Shown: positions 12,061 to 22,695, numbered from the stretch's first letter. The stretch: 64,000 bases of DNA from Sclerotinia nivalis (GCA_029531795.1 JAPEIS010000012.1:62001-126000), one strand, 5' to 3'. Made by a program: numbers and translations. Notes: generated by a model not told the origin, from the sequence alone.

Positions 12061-12180
12061 TTATTTTTTTTTACTTCCAGCTCATATTAATCTTTACTTT
12101 CCGGTTTAAACAACGATTAACGAATCAGAATCTTTAACTACACGGGATAGAATTTTGGAGTGGAACGATGATAAGGATAA

Positions 12181-12350
12181 GCCTATTCAGAAATGGATAT
12201 TTGAAGGAATTCTAGATAATCATAATAAGGATGGTTATCATTATTTGATCAAATAAAAACATTACACGTCAACTTGACAACTAGTTAATAACTTAAAAAA
12301 TAACGAAAAGGTTCTTATCAAATATCATCGTTTTCATCCAGAAAAATTAG
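12181..12350 (+). pseudogene. chromodomain at the C-terminus of family B integrase
   Basis: KWIFEGILDNHNKDGYHYLI, K, stop, K-H-Y-T-S-T, stop, Q-L-V-N-N-L follows the chromodomain pattern (V-E-x-I-L-D, Y-L-I-K-W-K, T-W-x-P-x-x-N-L). Both stops sit exactly where the fold has Trp. Chromodomains of chromoviral integrases bind methylated histone H3 and steer insertion into heterochromatin; this is family knowledge, not shown here. Confidence 0.72.
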
Positions 12351-12645
12351 GGCTGTTAGTTTGGATCCTAAAACACCCCGACGTTACTATATTGTAATCG
12401 GAACTATAGAATTTGCAATCGGAGTTATACAGCGTGATTGCTACACCCACTCTACGAAAATCCATTCGCACCAAAATTATTCATTTCGCTTAAAGGTATA
12501 TTACATGTTATAATAATAAAAAATATAATATCATTGGGGGATATTATATGTTTTTGTTTAGAGATTTAATTGAGAAAAGAGATCTATATTTTTTCTTTAT
12601 TTTTCTTTATTTTTTAATACCTATTTGGGATCAAATGGGTTTCTT

Positions 12646-12655
12646 GAGGAGGGGA
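12646..12655 (+). promoter_or_regulatory. polypurine tract of family B
   Basis: GAGGAGGGGA lies three bases before the TG of the right LTR (12659). This is the plus-strand primer site position in LTR retrotransposons and fixes the element orientation independently of the coding frames. Confidence 0.75.
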
Positions 12656-12658
12656 TAT

Positions 12659-12821
12659 TGTTACAAGTTTATCTCCCTTCACCTGCACATAATCATGTGT
12701 GCCTTAGGTATATATGTATATACTCACTTCTATATAATCAGATCACCTCCTTGACCTTCTTCTCCTCCTCGTAGTACAACAATAGATCAAACCTACATAT
12801 ACCTTTTCCCTCACCATGATA
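12659..12821 (+). repeat. 3' LTR, family B
   Basis: TGTTACAAGTTTATCTCCC to CACCATGATA, homologous to 6074-6236. What follows at 12822 is family A pol in plus orientation, not the continuation of the minus-strand copy left of the element. Confidence 0.88.
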
Positions 12822-12989
12822 CCTATCAATCCGAACGCTAAATACAATATCGAAATAATACTAAATTGCAAATACATTAAAAACACAATAAAGTATTTAA
12901 TCAAATAGCTCGATTACCTACATTCAGAAAACACTTGGGAACCCAGAAAGAATCTTAATTACCCTGAAAAACTGCAGATGTTCTATTAG
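12822..12989 (+). pseudogene. chromodomain end of family A pol, right arm
   Basis: Reads PINPNAKYNIEIILNCKY, IKNTIKYLIK, stop, L-D-Y-L-H-S-E-N-T-W-E-P-R-K-N-L, a textbook chromodomain end with only the first conserved Trp turned to stop. It ends at the TAG at 12987-12989. Its last 35 bp overlap the 3' end of the antisense accessory gene tail to tail. The 5' part of the element is missing; the junction with the family B LTR is exact. Confidence 0.82.
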
Positions 12990-13566
12990 CGATATCCGGA
13001 TCTATCCAGAAAGGATCAAGGGGATTCGAGAAAGACGAAGAATCGAAACCCTCCAAAAGATCGAATAGAATATTGTTAAGACCAGAAGTATTTCTGTTTG
13101 CTTTTTTCTTTTCCATTTGTTCTTTTGCTAATCGTTCTTTCTCTTTCAAAGTATCTAATTCATCCAAATATTTAAGGCTACGATCGGTCATCCGTTTTCT
13201 ATGATCGTATAAAAATTTCTTTTGTTTATATAAGCGCAAAATTTTAGCAAACGTTTCTTCCTCTTTACGATCTAATTTCTCTTCTTGTTTATTTAGAGAA
13301 ACCCAATCCGAAATACAAAGCATTTCCCGATCCTAATCTTCTTCCAAAGGAAATTCGGCATCACAAGGAATTCTAGCCAGAATATATTCGGAACAACGAA
13401 AACGTTGAGGATTATTAACGTCTTTCATACAATAAAGTTTTTCATTGCGACAATGAGAACAGGGAGACATTTCAACTCTACAATTATTGATAGATTGAAC
13501 CAAAAGAATCTGTTCGAAATGTTTTCGAACGGAAAATAGGGATTTCTTAATTTTGGAGGAAAACAT
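12955..13566 (-). pseudogene. antisense accessory gene of family A: Zn2Cys6-like cluster plus coiled coil
   Basis: A single minus-strand frame of 204 codons from ATG at 13566, with one in-frame TAG (13333-13335). Residues 33-68 read S-P-C-S-H-C-R-N-E-K-L-Y-C, 11 residues, C-S-E-Y-I-L-A-R-I-P-C-D: C-X2-C-X6-C-X11-C-X2-Y-X6-C. This is the fungal Zn2Cys6 binuclear cluster with the fifth Cys as Tyr (TAT, one G-to-A step from TGT). After the stop come a charged, predicted coiled-coil stretch (KEEETFAKILRLYKQKKFLY to LDELDTLKEKERLAKEQMEK) and an acidic, Ser-rich tail. It sits between pol and the polypurine tract, opposite to pol, like the extra gene reported in Boty-type elements of Botrytis (brtn; I recall the name but cannot check it). 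A DNA-binding regulator is my inference. Confidence 0.7.
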
Positions 13567-13640
13567 AATAGAAAAAAAAAGTTTTGCACTTTTCTTCAGA
13601 ATATAGCCCCATTTTATAAATTTGAAACAAACTTTAGTCT

Positions 13641-13653
13641 AAATGGGGGATAG
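13641..13653 (+). promoter_or_regulatory. polypurine tract of family A
   Basis: AAATGGGGGATAG immediately precedes the LTR start at 13654, which marks that LTR as a 3' LTR of a plus-strand element. The reverse-complement equivalent beside 4738 has decayed to CTATTCTCTATTTAG. Confidence 0.7.
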
Positions 13654-14147
13654 TGTTACGATTACAGATCTTACAGTAATCGATCGTATGAATACACATT
13701 ATGATTTGATCGGATTAGTATAAGATTAAGATAGTTATAGGAACAAACAAGCACAGACCATATTAATATCAGATCATGTAATGAAATATAGAACATTAGA
13801 ATTTCGAAAGCTTCCAACACTCCTAGAGTATTAAAGTTTCGAAGACTCCCAACACTCCTGGAGCATTAGAGTTTCGAAGGCTCCCAATGCTCCCAAAGCA
13901 TTGAAGCTTCGAAGGCTCCTAGGGCTCCCAAATACAAAAATCTATATAAGCAAAATGGATTCCTTTATTTGTAAAGCTTCGTACTCAAGAACAATCATTA
14001 GTTTAAACATTATAATTACTATACAATACAATCGTTATATTTTTCATTCTCATCAAACCTCTATTTGATCTTTAATAGAAACTACCACGGCCTTTTTATA
14101 AGTCCCTTGATCACTTCTTAATGATAAAGGATTGTAGCGGCATAACA
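13654..14147 (+). repeat. 3' LTR of family A, right arm (494 bp)
   Basis: Starts TGTTACGATTACAG and ends GGCATAACA, a proper TGTTA/TAACA pair. It is the best preserved family A LTR and matches 2700-3112 and 4600-4738 in inverted orientation. The segment 13794-13930 is an internal tandem array. Confidence 0.85.
13794..13930 (+). repeat. 35 bp tandem repeat inside the family A LTR
   Basis: Four imperfect units of the form CATTAGAGTTTCGAAGGCTC followed by CCAACACTCCTGGAG. The LTR at 2700-3112 carries two. The repeat lies in the part of the LTR that would be U3, upstream of a TATATAAGC-like box near 13944, so copy number could change promoter strength (inference). Confidence 0.75.
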
Positions 14148-15590
14148 CCAGAATACTATATATTGGTTTTCAATAATCAAACCTCCGAAACGATATTGAT
14201 ATAGAAATTAGAGATTAATATTATATTATTCAAAACAAGATTATTATTAAAGTAATTTTCTTTTTCGATAATTCCCTTGATTGTTTAAATACTACGATTT
14301 AGAACTTAGAAGAATATAATATTTGTCTTTATAAGATCATTAAAACTAGATAGTATATATTGATGATTATCTATAAAAGAGATATCGTTTACGATATATA
14401 TAGTATTACAATTATCAAACAAAGTATTGTTAAAGAGATAATGAACTTTTATAGTAATAATGTAAATCCTTGTTTGATTGATTCGAGTATCAAAGATAAC
14501 AATATTGAATAAAGTTTCGGAAGGATTTATATTTGATTTCATCTATTTTTTCTTTATCTATTCAGTATATAAATACTTTCATAATTATAAATTAATTCGA
14601 TTTTTGATTACCTTTAATTCGGATTCGGTATAATACTATCGGGGTATTATATCTGCTTTGCTAATGAATATTAGTTTTATAATTCGATAATTATTTATAT
14701 GATATCAATACCCAAAACCATTCTTTCAATCAACTTTTATCTTGTAAAAACATTCTTAGATTCTATTAATATCTTTATTGCTTTTAGAATTGATCTTTTT
14801 CTTATTCTTCTTAGACTTTTTATTGTTTTGGGAAAAGCTAAAAGTGGAATATATACTTTCTTTGATTTTAAAAACTATTGAGTTCTAATAGACTAATCCT
14901 TCAAAAATATCTTCGAATTGTTGAAATGAAAAATTAGATAATCTAAGTTGATTATTCATCTCGATTTATATAATTATAGTATTTGTCTAGATTGGAAGTA
15001 ATCTGGTATCAATCGTTTGCAAAAATGCGATAATGATTATTTTATTCTGAATTTTAGTTATCTTATATAAGAGAACTTTGATATAGACTATAATCCAATT
15101 TCTATATCATTTAATAAAATCGGTTCTGCTGAATGATATTTATATTAGTATAGATTGATATTCGTATAATACTGTTATTTTGATTGTAGTTATTGTAAGA
15201 ACGAATTTCCGTTTAAATGATAAGATGATTGTTTTGAATAGAAAAGATATAATACTTTTATTGTGAATAGAAAACTCTATAAAATAAACTTAATTTATAA
15301 TTAATTCGATTTACTTATATATATCTCGAAAAGTTTTGTAATTCTGAATATACTTATATTGTCGATATCGATACTCTGTTTGAAATATATTGAATTCGAT
15401 TACAATGTTTTAGAATATAATAGAGAAAAGAACAATAGATCGAATTAATATAGATCCCGATATATTTCCATCGGAATTCCTCATATTAATATTTTCATTT
15501 ACATCTTACCGGACTTGGATTACTACAAGGTATTCCAAGAATTCCTATCGATATCGATCTTGATTAATTTAATGGTATTTCGTTTGAAGA
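14148..15590 (-). pseudogene. copia-like gag/protease remnant
   Basis: AT-rich DNA between the family A LTR and the target duplication of family C. The minus-strand frame 14306-14542 contains FNNTLFDNCNTIYIVND, which resembles the Ty1/copia protease region W-x-x-D-S-G-A-[ST]-x-H-[IV]-x-N-D with Asp-Asn-Cys for Asp-Ser-Gly. Upstream (14700-14880) a basic stretch followed by Cys and aromatic residues could be a decayed gag knuckle. It is probably the host of the C insertion, continuing beyond 22986. Confidence 0.4.
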
Positions 15591-15595
15591 TTAGT

Positions 15596-15880
15596 TGTTA
15601 AGATCACATAGGCAAAGAATCAATTAGTCGTAAAACCGTAGCCAAACTTTTCATTACCCTTTCTAATCATGAATAAATTATTACTTTTAAGTTCAATCAA
15701 TAAAGAGATATCAGAATGTTTATAGTTCGCTATCATTCTTGTTCTTTTATAAGCAATACAAAGAAGTTTGTTTACTAAATATTCCAAATTGATCGATGAC
15801 GTTTCTATATTGATGATTCGAAATGAAAACACCTCTGTTTAGGTTTCTTGTTTTGACGAAATTGTTGTGTAATCGTAATA
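15596..15880 (-). repeat. 3' LTR, family C
   Basis: Plus-strand ends are TGTTAAGATCACATAGG and GTGTAATCGTAATA, the latter a decayed TAACA. A purine-rich GAAGGGAAGG (minus strand, just above 15880) fits a polypurine tract for the minus-strand element. Confidence 0.9.
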
Positions 15881-16234
15881 GAGCCTTCCCTTCAAGGTTT
15901 CGTTTCTGAGAAGTTTATTAGTTCTAAAGTCGTTTGCTGTTCTTAAATCATTTGCCAGATGCGAGATGCCATCAGGCAACAATATGAATATAACATTTGG
16001 TTCTTTGTATAACAAATAAATACAAACAAAATATAAACAATAACAATGCATAATCCACTCTACCAAAGTATTATAAACTTTTCAATTCTTTATTTCAATT
16101 TCCTACAATTCTCTTATTGATATTGCGATAATACTATCAAATTCCTGAATACCTTCAATATATCTCATCAAGCCCCCGAATTAGTAATGCGATCTGTTTG
16201 CTTACCTCCATAACTCATACAATCAATTTATCTC

Positions 16235-17580
16235 CGCTACACTAAACGCATAGCCAATTACAATAACAGAAAAGTTTTATTAGATAGAAAAGTAATTAGT
16301 AAGGAATGTTTTTTTTCCAAAGGAATCGATTTATTATATACCGAATGTACTCAAAAGAAGAAAACTTGTAATACACTATCAAAAGTATTTCATTCTGTTA
16401 TAAATCGAATATTACAACTACATTGCAAATGGAAAACAGCTCCAACAGGTTCTTCAGAAGAAGCAGTAGTTCGAAGAAGTTTAAATAATCGTTAGCTTAA
16501 TTTTATTCGAAGAATAAAAGCTTTTCTTTACAAACAAAAGAAATATAATTTAAAACGAGAATTTCAAGATACAAAAGAAACTATATTAGCATTAAATATA
16601 TAAATAGAGAAAGGGGTGAAGTTGCTTGAGATTGGTATAGATTTGTTTCGATATTTTGTTAGTATATTTATAATATTTATAAATGCTTTTGATTAATTTT
16701 CTATTAGTTAGAGTAAAATTCTGTAGATAAGTTGGCAAGTGAGGCTAAATTGAAGGATATCTCTAATGAGGAGGATAATTCTGATATTGTTTCTGCTCGA
16801 TTTAAATCGTCGAAATCCTTTCGTGCTTCGGTAAAACGAGCAAACCGCAAAAGTACCAAAGACAAAACAAAAGGTATGCGGAATACTAACAATCGTATAA
16901 TAAAGGAGAAATGGACAGCTTTACTTTCTATTTTTAAAACAAAGAAGATTGAAGAAGTTCGCAAATTGGTTCTCGCAAAAAGAAAGATATCGGAATCTAT
17001 TAAACCTCTCAACAATGATAATAAAGACATTGAATCGATTAACAACGAAAAACTTTCGGTTTCTAAAAAGTCCAAAAAGGAAAAGATTAAAACTTCTATT
17101 GTAATCAATATACCTTCTTCGTTTTCAAAAAACTTTGGTATATTAAATATTATTCCGGAATCAAATGTAGTATTATCGGCGAAATGTCAAAAAGTATCTG
17201 TTTCTTTAACGAAATCAAATATATCAATAATAGACAAAAAAGCAATTAGGGATAGAGATTTGTTAAATTTTTCTAGCTTTGATACTATAAGTAATATCCC
17301 AAATGAATATGATTTATATGAAAAAGCTTTTGTTTTCAAATAATGAATATAATGAATCTTTATTGATCGATAATTAATCATTAACAAACCTATCGGATTA
17401 AGACTTCGAATCGTAAATAGCTTTCTTTCTGATACACAGATATTACAGGTTATACATCGTAATTCTGTCGTTGAGGAATGTATCAGACACATATTTCATC
17501 AATCGACTGAATCAGATACTGATGAAAATTCTGATAATATTGAGGAGGATGGCCTATTGAAGATAGAGGTAAAGAAGTAA
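16235..17580 (+). pseudogene. antisense accessory gene of family C
   Basis: Runs opposite to pol and ends 105 bp from the pol stop, tail to tail. The first part (16235-16603) reads L-L-Y-T-E-C-T-Q-K-K-K-T-C: the first half of a Zn2Cys6-like pattern (X-2-C-X6-C) with Tyr for the first Cys. It continues with RRIKAFLYKQKKYNLKREF, sharing L-Y-K-Q-K-K with the family A accessory protein. The second part (16717-17343) is an open, strongly basic, Ser/Lys-rich stretch of 208 codons (KSFRASVKRANRKSTKDKTK). After a frame change it continues to 17580, ending with an acidic segment (ESDTDENSDNIEEDG). No ATG start is apparent. Whether this was one gene or two is unclear; homology to family A is moderate. 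Confidence 0.5.
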
Positions 17581-17684
17581 AAGAAGCATAAACGTTATAT
17601 AGCAAAGGAAAATTAATATATTAAAAAGGTTTTCAAAACAATAAATAAAGTGAGTAAGCGTTTTTGCGGTGTACTTCAATCATA

Positions 17685-19060
17685 TTACTTTTTAGTTCTT
17701 TGTCTTTGTTGTATAAATGATACATTTTCCTTTTTATAGTTTTCCAATTGTCTTTTGATATACATTAAATTTCGTGAAGCTTCTCAAGTATCTTCTATTA
17801 GTTGATAATCTTTTTATCGTATTAAATATTACATTTCTTGTCTTTTTTTCCTATATGCTAATATCTTTTCAATTTCATATTCCATATATCCATCAATTTC
17901 TTCAAAAGGCAGAGGATCAGCGATACCATTATATTGATATTATAATTCTAGTAAAGAAACATAAAAGACATTATATATTTTGTATGATAATGAAAACACT
18001 AATTTATATACTTGTCCATTATTTATAATATTGATAATAGTAAAAAGGGCTTATAAAGTAATCGGAAAATTTCTTTTTGAATTATAATTGTTTAATATTT
18101 TTGATACTGAGTATAACTTTATCGCCAATATGAAATCGCTAGAATAGATTCTTTTTATTATTCTCTGATCTCCTTTTTGTAGATTTTTCTTAAATCTTTG
18201 TTAATTTTGCCCTTTCTTGATTCAACGATTCAATACGTTCTTTTGCAGCAAATATCTTCCCTTTAGTATCAATATCTTCGCCGATGTAATTGAAAGTAAA
18301 TAGATATCTATATATTGTTTTGAAAGATACTTCTTCAATTATATTATACTACATTGCATTATATATAAATTCTGCTAGGGATAATAGTACAATTCAATCA
18401 TTTTGTCTTCAATTTGTATAACAAGTAATATAATAAATTAGATTTTGATTTTGATATTCTGTTTGATTATCGGTTTGTAGATGAAATGTAATAGATAATT
18501 TGCGGTGAATTCTTAAATAAAATATTAAACTGCTTCAAAATTTACTTGCAAATTGTAATCCTTTGTCAGATATTATCCCTTCCGGTACACCGAAGTCTTT
18601 AAAAACATATCGAAATAGAATTTCTGCTAATTCTGATGAAATTATTGTTTTATTAATTGGAATATATCGAACGAGTTTCGTATATCTATCGATAACCACA
18701 AGTATAATATTGTATATATATTTATCTACTTTAGAAAAGGATAAATCTGTAACAAAATCCATTGTTATTTCTTTCCAAGGATCTAAAGGAAATAGTAGGG
18801 TTTGTAATTTGCTATAAGACCGATACCGTTTTACAATTGTTTATTGATAGATAGTATATATCCGTATATACTTTTTTATATCTTTCATTATACTATACTA
18901 AAAATACTTGCTTTTCAAGATTTCCTATGTTTTCTTAATATCCCAATGATTTTCCATAAAATCATCATAATAGATCTGTAAGATTTCTGCTTTTATAATA
19001 TTATCTAATGGTACGAAAATACGCCTATTATACTTAAGCAAATTATCGATATCGATTTAC
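17685..19060 (-). pseudogene. integrase and chromodomain of family C
   Basis: The core at 18535-18762 reads MDFVTDLSFSKVDKY, VVIDRYTKLVRYIPI and VPEGIISDKGLQFASKF, holding the first two acidic catalytic residues. The tail near 17750-17920 reads MEYEIEKILAYRKK, then stop, Y-L-I-R, stop, K-D-Y-Q, E-D-T, stop, E-A-S-R-N-L, a chromodomain in which all three Trp positions are stops. The frame ends at 17685. Confidence 0.82.
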
Positions 19061-20800
19061 TAAAATGCAATATCTTTAACAAAACTACTTTTAAATTTCA
19101 GATATTCTTTATTCTTTGTAAAATCGTTATTCTTTTGAAGCTGTAACAAAGTATTTCTTATTGGTTTAGATATAGATTCGAATACTGTTTCGTCAACTAT
19201 CAATATATAAACCAATCGATATAATAACGATTGTTTGTAATCAGTTATCACCAATAACCTTCCTGAATCACGAAAGGACAAACTATATTTATTCCTTTGA
19301 AAAAGGTTTATTATATTTTTTAAGGATTCTGTTTCTATTATGAATAAATAAAAAAGTGTAACAATAACTGCAATGTTCCTTAATTTGTTTTGTAATGTAG
19401 ATAACATTTCGTTAATTCCATTCACATCTTCGATATAATCGGATCTTCTTGACGGATCATCAACAGGGTTCAATTTTCCGGACCTATATATGATTATGAA
19501 ATCGTAAACAGCTAAAACTTCAGTCCATCGTGCTTATCGTCTATTAAGTTGCTTTGTTTTCATAAAATATTGAAAACTATTGTAATCCGTTTTGACTACA
19601 ATTGTATACTGATTATTTGCGATATAATACTGCTATTGAACAAAAACTATATAAATAGCTAAAAGTTCTTGATTATGTATAAAATATCTTTACTCAATTG
19701 AAATGAGTTTTCTTGAATAAAAGGCAACGGGATATTATCGGAAAACAATAGAATCATTTAGATCATCAAAAAATAATTGAAAAAGTATACATCCTAAAGC
19801 AAATCCAGAAGCATCTATTTCGAATAAGATTCGAAGGACTGGTTCAAAATGTCTGAATATTAATACAATAATGAATACCTTTTTTAGATTATCAAAGGCT
19901 TCCTGAGTTTTCTTAATCCATTTAAATTCTAATACAGCTTTTCCTTTTTTGATGCCTTTTAATAAATCGGTTAAACCATAAACTATTTGTGAATATTCAA
20001 CGATAAATCGATAGTAGAAGTTTGCAAAGCCTAGGAAAACTTGGACATCACAGAGCGATTTTGGTTCAGGCTACTCTGTAATTGTCTAAATTCGGTTTGA
20101 TTCCATAATGATATCTTTTCCTAATACAATAAAGTCTAAGAATTCGATTTTATATATATAAAATATACATTTCTTCAATTTCGTATAAAGTTTATATTTA
20201 ATCAATTTAGCAAGAACTTTGCGAACATTAACAGTATATGTTTCTTTGTCTTTAAAATAAATGAGAATATCGTCTAAATATATAACACAAATGCTATCTA
20301 TAAGACCAATAAATACTTGATTAATATAAGTTTGAAAAGTTGTAAAAGCATTCGTTAAACCAAAAGGCATAACTAGATACTCAAATTAACCATATCGAAT
20401 ACAGAAAACCGTCTTCCATTCATCGCCTTTCTGTATATATATTCGATGATAAACATCTTTCAAATCGAGTTTTGTAAAAAAGATCCCTTATCTTAAGCGA
20501 TCTAAAGATTCGTTAATTAAAGGTAAAGGCGTACAATCCTTTTTTGTAATTTTATTAAGGCCACAATAATCAACACATAATCAATAACCATCATCTTTCT
20601 TTGATACAAATATAATTGGCGCACCAGCAAAGCTAATCAAACGGCGGATCCAATCTTTCTTTTGATATTCGTCAAGGTATTATTGTAGAACAATCAATTC
20701 TTGTTCTAATAAAGCATATATTGGTCTCCAAAGTAGAATAATTCTAGATTCGAAATCAATGCGATATTTCATTGAGTAATAATTGGAAAACAAACTGTTC
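19060..20800 (-). pseudogene. reverse transcriptase, RNase H and integrase linker of family C
   Basis: 20086-20370 reads MPFGLTNAFTTFQTYINQ, VIYLDDILIYF and FLDFIVLGKDI, with the catalytic YLDD intact at about 20269-20280. RNase H follows (FEIDASGFALGCILFQ, YPVAFYSRKL, HNQELLAI) with several stops. Then NPVDDPSRRSDYIEDVNG, the conserved linker, opens a frame at 19060-19473 leading to integrase. Confidence 0.85.
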
Positions 20801-21246
20801 TCATCTTCAGAAAAAACCTATTCATATTCTTTATATTCGGGAGGTATTTTTAAAGATATTAATGTTAAGATTTTTCGGTTTTTGGGTGAAAATCGTATAA
20901 TAGAATTGGTTTCAGGTAGAAATACACAAATTGTAGTTCCAGCTTTTATATCTCGATATAATTCTTTTGCTGTTATCATTTCCATATCATACAATGCAAG
21001 ACAAAAGCGAAGAGTAGTTGATCTTCAATTAATATCTAAATTCACAATTTGAAATTATAGCAGCCCTAAAATAACATCGATTTCGGGTAGATCCAAAGTA
21101 ACGACAGTAAATCGATAAATGTGAGTTCTTTTTTCTTTGGAATTGTCTAATACTTCGATAATAAATTGATGATTATTATATAAGGGTATACTCATTCCGT
21201 TAGTAGATATTAATGGAATGCCTTTTCCAGGATTAGGAATCCAGTT

Positions 21247-21471
21247 TTATTCAATACACTTGCTTTGTTGAATAATATTAACTTGCGCACCAGAATCGAT
21301 AAGATAGTGAAGTTTTGTTGGAATATTATTAACTTGAAAAGTTGCTTCAATAATTAAGATAATACATCTCTTTTGTTGAGAATCTAGAGTCATCGAAATG
21401 GTTAAAATTACTGCTAGGTCTGATCGTTTTCTTGATTCTTTTCCTTTTGGGAATGTATAGGATAAATACAA
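21247..21471 (-). pseudogene. retropepsin of family C
   Basis: KLHYLIDSGAQVNIIQQ has an intact D-S-G catalytic triplet of a gypsy aspartic protease, about 21275-21310. The preceding segment TLDSQQKRCIILIIEATFQV fits the beta strands before the active site. It links gag (above) to RT (below) in the right order. Confidence 0.8.
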
Positions 21472-21599
21472 GATTGATGATTTTCTTTACATTATTGGTA
21501 TATAGGTGGATTAGTGTATCTATTTACATAATGATTTTTTTGTTAACAACAGAAATAAATCAGGTCCCTTTATCTATAATCGTTTTTCTAGTTTTCTTT

Positions 21600-22560
21600 G
21601 TTGGGTTTTTCCTTTGAAGAAGATTTAGAACACTACTGTAATTGTATATCGGTTGCTAATAATATATTATTTTACTGTTTAGATGATTCATTTTGAGAAC
21701 GATTAAAGGATGAATTTGATAATATAATTGTATTGTTTTGTCTTCGATTACGAAGCGGATCGTTTGTGTCTTATGAACGGTACATTTTATCCACATTCTC
21801 GAGACGATATGCTTGCTTGATTAAATCGTTTCGATTTTCAGGCTGCTGAATAGATTCTGAAATTCGTTTAGCAATATAGGGAAGTAAGTCTGATAAAAGT
21901 CGTTCTTTATGGACATTGTTCGTTTCAGATTCGATTTCCTTCTTTAGACTATTGAAATATACTACAAAACTATTTATACTTTGATTAGATTATTATTTAG
22001 CATTGATGATTTGTTGTATAGTATATCATTATCGATTGCTTTTATCTAATATCGTATCGTATATGTATTCTTTGAATTCTTCCCAAGATATATTAGAATT
22101 CATTGTAGAAGCTTCGTATCGACACCAAACCACAAATAATTGTTGTTGAAAGTATTGAATAATATAATCTATCTTCTTTTGATCAATTGGGAAATAATAC
22201 TTATTATCATTTCGAAATATAAGTTCAGCCTAAAAAAAGAAATCTTTTGCTTTTCCAATATTAAGATCTTTATAAGATAACAACTTTTGAAGTTTTGGAG
22301 ATTTCCCTAGAGAAATATGAATGGGATTAAACATCGCTTTTGTTCCTCTAGCAATCGCTGATAGTAAATTAGATACCTTTTCCTGTATAAGACAAGCAAA
22401 AGTCTTTTCAATTTCTTATTGATTTGTTTACTTGAAAACATCGAATTCTTTTTGTATATTTTCAAATCTTTACATCAGATCTAATTCCAATTATATAATG
22501 GGTTGACGATTAAATATAGACATCTCGCCTTCGATCCCACTAAGGGTCCTAGAAGTATTA
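21600..22560 (-). pseudogene. gag of family C
   Basis: The minus strand, with stops, reads [58 protein letters not shown] and [16 protein letters not shown]. This arrangement (W-x-E-F, later a hydrophobic helix pair and Y-R-L/E) is characteristic of gypsy Gag capsid domains. No clear CCHC knuckle is left. Confidence 0.65.
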
Positions 22561-22695
22561 TTTCGACTTTGAGAAGTATTTGAATTAATCAGACAACCTG
22601 GAGTATTTTTTGTTCCAATTATTACTATCCGATGGGGTTCCGTTAAGATACCGATAACTAATTGATAAATTACTCTTCAAATGAATAAAAAGAAT

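Larger units (their letters stand above)
6074..12821 (+). mobile_element. Ty3/gypsy chromovirus, family B, full length but inactivated
   Basis: Bounded by 163 bp direct LTRs (6074-6236, 12659-12821) and a polypurine tract before the right LTR. Domain order is gag with CCHC knuckle, protease, RT, RNase H, integrase, chromodomain, the Ty3 order with a chromovirus ending. RIP-like decay has changed key residues: the knuckle His is Tyr (codon 7579-7581), the protease D-S-G is D-N-G, and RT Y-L-D-D is Y-L-D-N (9849-9860). Gag reads in one frame, protease-RT-RNase H in another, and integrase-chromodomain in the first again. The 5 bp flanks (ACTTC left, CCTAT right) do not form a target duplication. 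Unlike A and C it carries no visible antisense accessory gene. Confidence 0.88.

Noticed and set aside
12530..12541. A second polypurine-like tract (ATTGGGGGATAT)
   Set aside because: It lies 120 bp before the family B 3' LTR; the tract at 12646-12655 is adjacent to the LTR and is the likelier functional one.
16704..17108. 134-codon minus-strand frame rich in Leu/Ser/Phe
   Set aside because: Mirror of the Lys/Ser-rich antisense accessory frame on the plus strand, which fits the element layout better.
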